Assembly: GCA_016789165.1 (NCBI GenBank)
Contig: JAEURL010000669.1
Span: 1-10,150 of the forward strand
DNA length: 10,150 nucleotides
Direction of reading: 5' to 3'
DNA from: Anaerolineales bacterium
GTDB taxonomy: Bacteria; Chloroflexota; Anaerolineae; Anaerolineales; UBA6663
In this document: positions 1 to 6,574 of the stretch, piece by piece
Position numbering within the stretch: position 1 is the stretch's first letter
Layout: every line of letters begins with the position of its first letter
The notes under the pieces: model-generated
Seen by the model: the letters and a program-made list of their open reading frames with translations, nothing else
What the model was told of the DNA's origin: nothing
The model's database searches: none
Program-made: the position numbers and the translations under genes

Positions 1-689
1 CTGAAGCGGATGCCGCGCCCCACCGCCAGGCCCTCCACCTGCCAGAACTGCATGTCCGAGCGCGTGGTCACCTGCTCGTAGCGGTAGCACAGGCCGGGCA
101 GGATGACGCGGATCGGCTCGGGGGCCGCGCCGTGGCGGGAATACTCGCGCATGGCGTGGATCTGGCCGGGCGAGGTGTGGGTGCGCAGGATGACGCCGGG
201 CGTGGTGGTGTAGAACGTGTCCCACTGGTCGCGCGCCGGGTGGTGCGGGGGCATGTTCAGGTAGGTGAAGTTGTAATCGTCCAGCTCCACGTCGCGGGCG
301 CGGTAGATCTGGAAGCCCATCTCGGCCCAGATGGCGTAGATGCGGCGCAGGCCTTGGGTGGCGGGGTGCAGGCGTCCGCGCCGGGCCGGCCGGCCCGGCA
401 GGGTCACGTCCACGGCCCCCAGGGTGGCGGCGCGCTCCATTTCGGCCTGGCGCAGGGCTTCGGCCCGGGCGTCGTGGGCGGCCTCCAGGGCGCGCTTAAC
501 CTCGTTGCCGCGCTTGCCGGCGGCCGGCCGCTCCTCCTTGGAGAGCTTGCCCAGGTCCCCCAGGGCGTTGGCCAGCGCGGAGCTGCGGCCCAGAAACCGC
601 ACGCGCCACTGTTCCAGGGCGGCGGTGTCGGCCGCGGCCGCCAGCGCGGCCAGGGCTTCGCGTTCGATGGCGTCCAATTGTTCGAGCAT
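1..689 (-). CDS. pheS: Phenylalanine-tRNA ligase alpha subunit, N-terminal part (runs off the left edge)
   Basis: PheS is the catalytic alpha subunit of the cytoplasmic (alpha-beta)2 enzyme that charges tRNA-Phe with phenylalanine. The visible 229 residues start with a helical, charged N-terminal arm (about 1-90), which in this family forms the tRNA-binding coiled coil. A GR-x2-RRGRLHP-type entry into the class II core follows near residue 99. Class II synthetase motifs come next: DQWDTFYTT (154-162), LRTHTSPGQIH (168-178), and a motif-2 block PGLCYRYE...RSDMQFWQVEGLAVG (198-224). The family is usually about 340-380 residues, so roughly the last third lies outside the window. The ATG at 687-689 is chosen because GGAGG (694-698) lies 4 bases upstream and the N-terminal alignment is natural. 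The gene sits directly behind a T-box leader with a Phe specifier, which independently supports the assignment. pheT would be expected next but cannot be seen. Nothing looks broken. Confidence 0.96.
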   Translation of the reverse strand, partial: MLEQLDAIEREALAALAAAADTAALEQWRVRFLGRSSALANALGDLGKLSKEERPAAGKRGNEVKRALEAAHDARAEALRQAEMERAATLGAVDVTLPGRPARRGRLHPATQGLRRIYAIWAEMGFQIYRARDVELDDYNFTYLNMPPHHPARDQWDTFYTTTPGVILRTHTSPGQIHAMREYSRHGAAPEPIRVILPGLCYRYEQVTTRSDMQFWQVEGLAVGRGIRF

Positions 690-724
690 AATGCCTCCGA
701 CGAGGGATGACGGTCCGCCGTCAA

Positions 725-1016
725 CAAAAAACTCCCGCCCTGCTTGGGACGGGAGTCGTGACGGACTCGCGTGGTACCACCCAGCTGAAGCCGCCCGCTG
801 GGCGGCCCCACTCTTGCGCCGACGAACATCGGCTGTCCCCGTTAACGGTGGGCTTCCGGTCCCGGCTACTACCTGATCGCCCGATCAGGATTCACCAAGA
901 CGGCTCGGGAGAGAACTTCGGCGGGGTTCTGCCGGGGCCGGCTCACAGTCTCAGGCCGGCCCTCCCTGGGCGGCTCCGCCCGCGTACTTTTCTCCGTCAC
1001 AGCCTGTCAGCTATGT
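725..1016 (-). promoter_or_regulatory. T-box riboswitch leader, tRNA-Phe specific (UUC specifier), controlling pheS
   Basis: This is a T-box leader that senses uncharged tRNA-Phe and lets transcription continue into pheS. On the minus strand the parts occur in canonical order. Stem I is closed by GACGG (994-998) pairing with CCGTC (899-903). It carries an AAAAGTA element on its 5' side and, on the 3' side, GAAGTTCTC, in which UUC (913-915) is the Phe specifier codon. Stem II contains a perfect 7-bp hairpin (872-889) followed by AGTAG. The IIA/B region has ACCGGA and the conserved CCGTTA (843-848). Stem III is a perfect 7-bp hairpin (790-806). The T-box TGGGTGGTACCACGCG is at 768-783 and is very close to the consensus AGGGUGGNACCGCG. 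An antiterminator can form by pairing TGGG (780-783) with CCCA (745-748) and GAGTC (764-768) with GACTC (753-757). It uses bases of the 5' arm of the terminator, so the two structures are mutually exclusive. Confidence 0.95.
726..756 (-). terminator. Intrinsic terminator of the T-box leader
   Basis: Reading the minus strand, ACTCCCGTCCC (746-756) pairs with GGGCGGGAGT (731-740), with one bulged base and a short AAGCA loop. A run of six T follows (726-731). It lies 37 bases before the pheS start codon and overlaps the antiterminator. It is therefore the regulated off-state of the T-box switch rather than the end of a gene. Confidence 0.93.
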
Positions 1017-1023
1017 TGAAAAC

Positions 1024-1051
1024 ATTATCAGCGGAAAAAGGCCGGTGTCAA
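1024..1051 (-). promoter_or_regulatory. Promoter of the pheS T-box transcript
   Basis: On the minus strand a perfect -35 TTGACA (1046-1051) is followed by a 16-base spacer and a -10 GATAAT (1024-1029). Transcription would start near 1016-1018, just ahead of Stem I of the T-box. The -35 begins only 10 bases after the stop codon of the DUF711 gene, so pheS has its own housekeeping promoter and does not rely on read-through. Confidence 0.85.
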
Positions 1052-1061
1052 GGGAAGGGCC

Positions 1062-2294
1062 TCAGGCCCGGGCGGCCGCGCGCGGGTTAAGGTCGAAGCC
1101 GACGGCGCCGCCCATCAGGCCGCCCAGGCCGGCGGGCGACCGCACCGCCAGCACCCGGCTGGGCGCGAAAAAGGCGAAATCGAATTGGGCCTCGTCGCCG
1201 GCCCGCTTGCCGGGCAGGGGCATCAGGCGGGCGGTGAGGGGCTTATCCAGGCGCAGGGCCAGCACGGCCACGTCCAGCAGGATGGCGGCCAGGGTTTCGG
1301 CCGAGGTGTCGCCGGGCAGGGGCAGCGTGTCCAGGCCGGTGCCGCACACGGCCGAGTAGAGCAGCAGGTCGTTCACGGCCAGCAGGCCCTCGGCGGCGCG
1401 CGCGGCCAGCACCGCGTCCTCCAGCACGGGCAGGAACAGGCCGCAGAAGCCGGCGCGCTTGAACTGCGCCCGGTCGATGGCCTCGGCCAGGAAAGCGGCG
1501 GCGGCCAGGGTGCCGGGCTCGCCCACCCGGACGCCGGTGAGGTTCTCCAGCGCCGTGCCCAGCGAGCGGGCCACCTCCGGGAAAGGCGCGAAGGAGAAAT
1601 CCAGCCCGCCGAAGAGCAGGCCGTGCCGGCCGGCGGCTTTCTTCACCAGGCCGCTCAGCTTCTGGCCCTCGGCCTCCAACTGACTGACCAGCGCCGCGCG
1701 GGCTTCGTCCAGCGTGGCGGCCCCGGCGCAGGCCGTCACCGCCAGGTCCGCGGCCTCCAGGCCCAGGGCCACCGCCGCCGGCCCGCCGGCGTGGTAGGCG
1801 GCCGGCAGGAAGGGCACGCCGGCCGGCACGTTGGCCAGGGCCGCAAAGCGCAGGTTGCCAAAGCCGTCCGGTGTCAGCTCCGCGCAGCGCTGGATCACGT
1901 CCGCGATCAGGCGGACGGCGGCCACGCTGACGCCCAGGCCGGCCTCGGCCATGACGGCGGCCGCGAAGACGTTCTCGGTGGCGCCGAGGGCCTCCGGGAT
2001 GGCGCGGAAGAACTCCGGGGCGTCGGCCGGGCGCGCCGGGCCGAGCGTGGCGTAATCCAGCCCGTGGACGAAGCACATATCCTCCAGCGCCTGCGCATAG
2101 GCCACGACCTTGTCCGGCTGATCGGGCACCACCTCCGGGAAGGGCGGGCCGGCCAGGCGCGTGGTTTGGACCGTATAGCCGGCCTCCTGCAGGGTTTGCT
2201 TGATCTCGGCCACGGCCAGGCCGGCGGCGGCCAGCCGGTCGGCGGAGACCGGGAAGCCGGGCTCGCAGAAGCAAGTGACGGTGCGGATGTTCAT
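1062..2294 (-). CDS. DUF711 (UPF0210/PFL-like) family protein, function unknown
   Basis: A 410-residue cytoplasmic protein with no signal peptide or membrane segment. It matches the DUF711 family (PF05167, UPF0210) as I remember it. Family-type blocks are an N-terminal MNIRTVTCF, DFSFAPFPE (232-240), GFCGLFLPVLED (282-293), CGTGLDTLPLPGD (317-329), RLMPLPGKRAGD (356-367) and a Gly-rich end near 387-400. No enzymatic activity is firmly established. Crystal structures of relatives are said to resemble the pyruvate formate-lyase/ribonucleotide-reductase barrel, but I see no C-terminal glycyl-radical motif. Many relatives are about 450 residues, so this is a shorter version. The ATG is at 2292-2294 and no clear Shine-Dalgarno precedes it. 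A weak promoter (TTGCCC, 17 bases, TAGAGT) may lie in the end of the upstream gene. The small ACT-domain protein (UPF0237) that often accompanies UPF0210 is not here. The gene is 86 bases behind the phosphoesterase gene on the same strand, so co-transcription is possible but unproven. Confidence 0.85.
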   Translation of the reverse strand: MNIRTVTCFCEPGFPVSADRLAAAGLAVAEIKQTLQEAGYTVQTTRLAGPPFPEVVPDQPDKVVAYAQALEDMCFVHGLDYATLGPARPADAPEFFRAIPEALGATENVFAAAVMAEAGLGVSVAAVRLIADVIQRCAELTPDGFGNLRFAALANVPAGVPFLPAAYHAGGPAAVALGLEAADLAVTACAGAATLDEARAALVSQLEAEGQKLSGLVKKAAGRHGLLFGGLDFSFAPFPEVARSLGTALENLTGVRVGEPGTLAAAAFLAEAIDRAQFKRAGFCGLFLPVLEDAVLAARAAEGLLAVNDLLLYSAVCGTGLDTLPLPGDTSAETLAAILLDVAVLALRLDKPLTARLMPLPGKRAGDEAQFDFAFFAPSRVLAVRSPAGLGGLMGGAVGFDLNPRAAARA

Positions 2295-2380
2295 GGTAAG
2301 GATGAAGGGCCCGGGCTAAGGCGCATGGGTTGATCACCGATGCGGGTGCGGATGAAGCTGACTCTAAATTGAGACGCCGA

Positions 2381-4360
2381 TCAGGGCAAGAGCGGCATGC
2401 GGGCCAGAATCGTCTCGACCTCCGCCGGCTCCGCCCAGCGCGGCTGATGCAGGTCCTCGATGTGGACAGGGCGCAGGCGCCAGCTCAGCAGCTGCGCCCC
2501 GACGAAGTCGGCCTCCAGCACCGCGCCCTGCCGAGTGCGCCACGGCCCCTGGTCGAAGACGAAGTTGCCCAGCGCATAGGCGGCCAAGCTGGCCGCGCCC
2601 GAGGCGCCGGCCGGAAACCGTTCCAATGGCTGCACCACGTGCGGGTGGTTGCCCACGATCAGGGCCGCACCGGCGGCCGCCATCTGGCGCGCCCACTCGC
2701 GCTGGTCGGCCGTCGGCGTCTCGGCGTATTCCACCCCCCACTGCGCCAGCACGATCACGACCTCGGCCTGGGCGCGGGCTGCCTCGATATCGGCCAGCAC
2801 GGCCGGCAGGTTTTCGGCGGAGAGCGGCGCGGTGCCGGGCTGGGCGGCGCCGGCCCAGGTGTCGGCGCCCACCTCGGTGACGCCCAGGAAGGCGAAGCGC
2901 ACGCCGTTGCGTTCCACCACCGCCGGCGCGCGCGCCGCCGCCAGGTCCGGGCCGCCGCCCACGGCCAGCAGGCCGGCCGCCTGCAGATGGCGGAGGGTGT
3001 CCAGAAAGCTGCGGTTATCGCAGCCGAAGCCCAGCGCGCCGCAGTCCTTGGCGTGGTTGGTGGCGACCGTGATCACGTCGAAGCCGGCGAAAGCCAGGCC
3101 CTCCACGGTGCGGCTCGGGCCGATCAGGTTCTTGGTGCGCGGGCAAGGGCTGGGCGCGCTCAGGTCGGAGAGGGCGCCGTCCAGGCTGCCGACGGTGAGA
3201 TCGGCCGCGCGCAGGTCGGCGGCCACGGCCTGGTACGGCAGGGTGAAGTCGTTGTTGGCCAGGGCGACTTGGGCCGGGCAGCGGCCAGGGTTGATATCGC
3301 CCGTGAAGAGCAGGCGGGTAATGGGCGGCGCGGCGCCGGCCTGGCCGGCGGGCGGATTTAAGGCTTCGGTGACGGGGCGGCCGGCCGCGCCCGGCGGCAG
3401 CGTCAGCCCGAGCAGCGCGGCGGCGGTGGCGGCCGTGTCCATGACGCTCACCGGCCCGGCCAGCGCGTGATTGGCTGGCACGCCAGGGCCGGCGATGATC
3501 CACGGGATAGTCAGGTCCTCCGGGATGGGGCGGCCGTGCACCAGGCCGTGGCCGCCGTGATCGGCGGTGAGGATCACCACCGCCTCGGCTGGCAGCGCGC
3601 TCAGCAGCCGGCCCACCGCCGCGTCGGTGCGCGTGAGCTGGAACAGGTACAGGTCTGACATCCACCCGGTCAGGTGGCCGAAGTAATCGGGGTTGGGCAG
3701 GTGCACGAACAGCAGGTCGAAGCCGGCCGCTATCTGCGCCACGGCCTCGTCCACCACGGCCTGGTCCCCGGCGTCCACGAAGCGGTAGACGTCTACGGCG
3801 GCCGGATCAGCGAAGTGGGCGAATTTCTCCTTGCCCGCAATCAGGACGGTGCGCAGGCCGGCAGCGTGCGCCAAGGTGAACAGGGTCGTGGCCGTAATCA
3901 CGCCGCGCGCCGGCTGGTAATCGTTCCAGTCCACGCCGTGGACCTCCGGCGGCAGGCCGGTGAGCATGGAGACATGGGCGGGCAGGGTGACGGGTGGGTA
4001 GATCGTCTGAGCCTGGAAGGTGTACGCACCACGGCGGGCGAGCGCCAGGATATTGGGCGTGCGCTCCGGGGTCAGCGCGTCCGGGCGCAGGCCGTCGAGC
4101 GAGAGGATCACCACCGCCGGGCGGGCCGGCGTGGGCGTCGCCGGCGGCCTGGCAGTGGGCGTGGGCGGCTGTGGCGAGGGGGTGTCCGTGGCCGTCGGCG
4201 GGGGCGACGCGGTCGGCGGGCTGGCCGGCGCGGCCAAGGAAGCGCTGGGTGTCGGCGGCGCGGACGGCGACGCGGTCGGCAGGCTGGCCGGGCCCGTGCA
4301 CGCGCCGCTGAGCAGGACCAGTCCGAGGACGAAGCAGCCGGCGCGCCGGAGGCGCGTCAT
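2381..4360 (-). CDS. Lipoprotein-like fusion of an alkaline-phosphatase-superfamily phosphodiesterase and a CapA-type metallophosphatase
   Basis: A 659-residue exported protein with two phosphoesterase domains. Residues 1-21 form a signal peptide (RLRR, hydrophobic stretch, LLSGAC). Cys21 may be lipidated, although Ser/Gly at -3/-2 is not a classic lipobox. Residues 22-80 are a Ser/Pro/Thr/Ala spacer. Residues 82-330 are a type I phosphodiesterase/nucleotide-pyrophosphatase-like domain: SLDG with metal ligand D89, PPVTLPAH with likely nucleophile T125, NPDYFGH (D225, H229), TADHGGHG (D267, H268) and H275 before TIPW. Residues 346-659 match the CapA/PGA_cap fold (PF09587): FTGD (D355), SLDGALSD (391-399), ATNHAKD (N435, H436), AQWGVEY (539-545), GNHPHVVQ (570-577) and ALGNFVFDQ (596-604). 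CapA proteins act in poly-gamma-glutamate capsule or wall-related metabolism; the substrates here are unknown. The start codon overlaps the LysR stop (ATGA), suggesting translational coupling. The frame is open throughout, so this is a real fusion rather than a read-through artefact. Confidence 0.88.
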   Translation of the reverse strand: MTRLRRAGCFVLGLVLLSGACTGPASLPTASPSAPPTPSASLAAPASPPTASPPPTATDTPSPQPPTPTARPPATPTPARPAVVILSLDGLRPDALTPERTPNILALARRGAYTFQAQTIYPPVTLPAHVSMLTGLPPEVHGVDWNDYQPARGVITATTLFTLAHAAGLRTVLIAGKEKFAHFADPAAVDVYRFVDAGDQAVVDEAVAQIAAGFDLLFVHLPNPDYFGHLTGWMSDLYLFQLTRTDAAVGRLLSALPAEAVVILTADHGGHGLVHGRPIPEDLTIPWIIAGPGVPANHALAGPVSVMDTAATAAALLGLTLPPGAAGRPVTEALNPPAGQAGAAPPITRLLFTGDINPGRCPAQVALANNDFTLPYQAVAADLRAADLTVGSLDGALSDLSAPSPCPRTKNLIGPSRTVEGLAFAGFDVITVATNHAKDCGALGFGCDNRSFLDTLRHLQAAGLLAVGGGPDLAAARAPAVVERNGVRFAFLGVTEVGADTWAGAAQPGTAPLSAENLPAVLADIEAARAQAEVVIVLAQWGVEYAETPTADQREWARQMAAAGAALIVGNHPHVVQPLERFPAGASGAASLAAYALGNFVFDQGPWRTRQGAVLEADFVGAQLLSWRLRPVHIEDLHQPRWAEPAEVETILARMPLLP

Positions 4361-5232
4361 CTGGGCTGGGTGAGGAAATCCCGCAGGGCGCGCGCGGCCG
4401 GGCTGAGGGAGCGGCCGCGCAGCCAGACGAGGCCCAAGTCACGCTTGAGGGCTTGGTCGGCGATGCGGATCGGGTGGATGCTGTTGGTTTCGGTCAGCGC
4501 CAGCTCGGGCACCAGGGCCACACCCAGGCCGGCACCCACGAATTCCAAAGCGCTCTGCATGGCGCCGCCGTCGAGGGCCACGCGCGGCTCGAAGCCGGCG
4601 CGTCGGCAGGCGGAGAGCGTCACCTCGCGCAGCTTGTAGCCCTCGGGGAACAAGATGAACGGCTCGGTGGCCAGATCCGCCAGACGCACGGTCTGGCGCT
4701 TGCCCAGGAAAGGATGGCGGGCGCTGACGGCCAGCACGTACGTCTCGGTGAGGAAGGGCGTGCTTTCCACGCTGGGCGGCAGCACGTCCGAGGCCACGAT
4801 GGCCAGGTCCAGCTTGCCGTCCTCGATCTGGTTGAGCAAGGTCTCGGTGCCGGCCTCGCGCAGGGTGACCTCCAGGCCGGGCCAGGTCTGCTTGAACTGC
4901 ATCAGCCGGGCCGGCAGGACGTGGGTGCTGACGGTGGGCGGCGCGCCCAGGCTGGCGCGGCCGCGCTTCAACTGTTCGCGTTCGCGGACCTCGTTCTCGG
5001 CGGCCGTCACCAGGGCCAGGATTTGGCGCGCGTAGGGGAGGAGCGCGCGGCCGGCCTCGGTGAGCGAGACCTTCTTGCCGATCCGATCAAAGAGGTCCAC
5101 GCCCAATTCCGTTTCCAAGGCCCGGATCTGCTGGCTGACGGCCGGCTGGGCGACGTGCAGCTCCTGCGCCGCGCGCGAGAAATTGAGGGAATCGGCGACG
5201 GCCACAAAGGCGATCAGATGGCGAAGATGCAT
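4357..5232 (-). CDS. LysR-type transcriptional regulator
   Basis: A 291-residue DNA-binding regulator of the LysR family, full length for the family. The winged helix-turn-helix occupies residues 1-60. Its hallmark is FSRAAQELHVAQPAVSQQIRAL (from 18), followed by LGVDLFDR and VSLTEAGRALLPYA. A linker helix (65-90) leads to the LysR substrate-binding domain (about 92-288), with DGKLDLAIV (138-146) and a late GAGLGVALVPE motif. The effector cannot be predicted. The ATG at 5230-5232 has an AGGA about 9 bases upstream. The gene overlaps the phosphoesterase fusion by 4 bases in the same direction, so the two are probably one transcript and the regulator may control its own operon. Upstream it is divergent from a sigma-factor gene, a layout typical for LysR regulators that act on the neighbouring promoter. 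There are therefore two candidate targets. I see no missing key residues. Confidence 0.95.
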   Translation of the reverse strand: MHLRHLIAFVAVADSLNFSRAAQELHVAQPAVSQQIRALETELGVDLFDRIGKKVSLTEAGRALLPYARQILALVTAAENEVREREQLKRGRASLGAPPTVSTHVLPARLMQFKQTWPGLEVTLREAGTETLLNQIEDGKLDLAIVASDVLPPSVESTPFLTETYVLAVSARHPFLGKRQTVRLADLATEPFILFPEGYKLREVTLSACRRAGFEPRVALDGGAMQSALEFVGAGLGVALVPELALTETNSIHPIRIADQALKRDLGLVWLRGRSLSPAARALRDFLTQPR

Positions 5233-5306
5233 GGTGTCGTCCTGGGCGGGGCTCGGCCTGGCCCAATCAGGCCAGAACTCCCCGCCGGCTACTCAGCAAA
5301 CGCTAA

Positions 5307-5329
5307 CCCGCGCTTAAGCTGGGCGCGGG
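5307..5329 (-). other. Stem-loop in the LysR leader
   Basis: CCCGCGC (5307-5313) and GCGCGGG (5323-5329) form a perfect 7-bp stem with a 9-base loop. It lies about 75 bases before the LysR start codon and inside the predicted 5' untranslated region. No T-run follows on either strand, so it does not look like a terminator. It may only reflect the GC-rich sequence. Confidence 0.35.
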
Positions 5330-5391
5330 CCGCCCGCTCTACCCTACCGTGGCTGACGTATGCCGGCTGTAAGGTGGGCCGGTTGCGCTCA

Positions 5392-5419
5392 ATCATAACA
5401 CTTCACTTATCAATATCAA
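5392..5419 (-). promoter_or_regulatory. Probable promoter of the LysR-phosphoesterase operon
   Basis: On the minus strand, TTGATA (5414-5419), a 16-base spacer and TATGAT (5392-5397) form a good sigma-70-type promoter at the edge of the AT-rich island. A second TTGATA directly follows the first, making a tandem 6-base repeat. The leader to the LysR start codon would be about 150 bases. Confidence 0.6.
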
Positions 5420-5441
5420 CTATATCATCGCAATTGCTTTT

Positions 5442-5475
5442 TATACAAAACGCTATACACTGCCTATACAAAACG
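5442..5475. repeat. Three helically phased TATAC repeats upstream of the sigma gene
   Basis: TATACAAAACG occurs exactly twice (5442-5452 and 5465-5475). A third TATAC (5454-5458) sits between them. The starts are 12 and 11 bases apart, about one turn of DNA each, so a protein could read all three from the same face. They lie 50-83 bases before the sigma start codon inside the only AT-rich stretch of the window. They could be operator half-sites or overlapping -10 elements; no good -35 sits at the right distance on the plus strand. Confidence 0.55.
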
Positions 5476-5524
5476 GTGAATTACGGGCTTAATACACGGG
5501 AAGGATTTGCTCACGAGGTGTGTG

Positions 5525-6442
5525 ATGGTGATTTCCTCTAATCCGCTAGTGAACGTCCTGGGTGGCCGGGCGCCGCTGCCGCTGCTGACGCATGATCAGG
5601 AGATCTACTTTGCGCGCCGGATCGCGGCCGGCCGCGTGGCGGCCAAGAAGCTGGCCCGCAAGGGCCTGCCGGCGGCCGAGCGGCGCGAGCTGCAGCGCAA
5701 GGTGAACGAGGCCGAGGCCGCGCGCGAAGCGCTGGTGCTGCACAACATGCCGCTGGTGCTCAGCGTGGCCGGCCGCTTCCGCCACTCCGATCTGGACTAC
5801 GACGACCTGATCCAGGAGGGCGTGCTGGGCCTGATCAAGGCCGCTGAGCGCTATGACCCCAAGCGCGGCACGCGCTTCGGCACGCTGGCGGTGTGGTGGA
5901 TCCGGCAGGCGATCGGCCGGGCCATCGCCAACACCGGCCGCACTGTGCGCCTGCCCGTCAACCGCGGCTGGAAGGTGGGCCAGCTCAAGCGCATCGCGGC
6001 CCAGCTGGCGCAGGAGACGGGCCAGGAGCCGGCGCTGGCCGAAGTGGCGCAGCGCGCGGGCGTCACCGAGACGGCCGCCGTGGAGTTGCTGCGCGACGGC
6101 CAGCCGACCATCTCCCTGGATGCGCCGCCCGAGGACCCCGATGACCGCTCCATCCTGGACCGGGTTTCGGATGCCACCGCCCTGGACCCGGAAGAGGTGA
6201 TTGTGAGCCAAGGCCTGCAGCAGGTGCTGGAGGAAGCGTTGGCGCGTCTGGACGACCGCGAGGCCGAGATCCTGCGGCTGCGCTTTGGGCTGGGCGGCGG
6301 CGAGGCCAAACCGCTGCGCGCCATCGCCTCGGAGTGGGAGATGAGCCCGGAGGGCGTGCGCCAGATCAGCCAGCGCGCCATGACGCACCTGCGCTCCATG
6401 CCGCGGGTGCGCGACCTGGGGGTCTATCTGGACGAAGGTTAG
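5525..6442 (+). CDS. Sigma-70 family RNA polymerase sigma factor, probably an alternative (non-primary) sigma
   Basis: A 305-residue sigma factor with region 2 (about 70-141), region 3 (about 145-225) and region 4 (about 236-290). It has a short N-terminus that resembles region 1.2, not the long region 1.1 of primary sigmas. Clear signatures are NMPLVLSVAGRF, DDLIQEGVLGLIKAAERYDP (93-112), WWIRQAIGRAIA (124-135), LDDREAEILRLRFGL (242-256) and the 4.2 helix-turn-helix ending SPEGVRQISQRA (274-285). Aligned without gaps to E. coli RpoD, Tyr425, Tyr430 and Thr440 are replaced by Thr117, Leu121 and Gly131, and Arg584 by Pro275. Trp124/125 and Gln128 are kept. This suggests altered -10 melting and promoter choice. 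I prefer the ATG at 5525 to the in-frame TTG at 5507 or GTG at 5522, because GAGGTG (5515-5520) sits just upstream. The GTG at 5528 is also possible. The gene is divergent from LysR. Confidence 0.93.
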   Translation: MVISSNPLVNVLGGRAPLPLLTHDQEIYFARRIAAGRVAAKKLARKGLPAAERRELQRKVNEAEAAREALVLHNMPLVLSVAGRFRHSDLDYDDLIQEGVLGLIKAAERYDPKRGTRFGTLAVWWIRQAIGRAIANTGRTVRLPVNRGWKVGQLKRIAAQLAQETGQEPALAEVAQRAGVTETAAVELLRDGQPTISLDAPPEDPDDRSILDRVSDATALDPEEVIVSQGLQQVLEEALARLDDREAEILRLRFGLGGGEAKPLRAIASEWEMSPEGVRQISQRAMTHLRSMPRVRDLGVYLDEG

Positions 6443-6574
6443 CGCAGGGGGAGTGTGGCAGCCGGCGCAAGGTGCGGCGCCGGTCTGGGTTGAGTCACAG
6501 TGGTAGCACCGGCCGGCACTGAGTATTGGTAGCGGACGAACCGGCCGCGGGAAGTGAGCGAGTGTTGGTGACGG

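Noticed and set aside
1057..1069. Small hairpin GGGCC-TGA-GGCCC at the end of the DUF711 gene, with its stop codon in the loop
   Set aside because: The stem is only 5 bp and is followed by TTCCCTT rather than a T-run, so it is not convincing as a terminator.
132..1090. Three plus-strand open frames over pheS and its leader
   Set aside because: The minus strand carries pheS and a complete T-box RNA. The plus-strand products are low-complexity and have no family features.
1185..2333. 382-codon open frame on the plus strand opposite the DUF711 gene
   Set aside because: It is an antisense shadow in GC-rich DNA. Its product is Gly/Gln/Arg/His-rich with no recognisable motif, while the opposite strand encodes a clear family protein.
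5507..5524. In-frame TTG at 5507 (or GTG at 5522) as the sigma start
   Set aside because: The Shine-Dalgarno-like GAGGTG (5515-5520) lies downstream of the TTG and within the extra codons, and fits the ATG at 5525 better.
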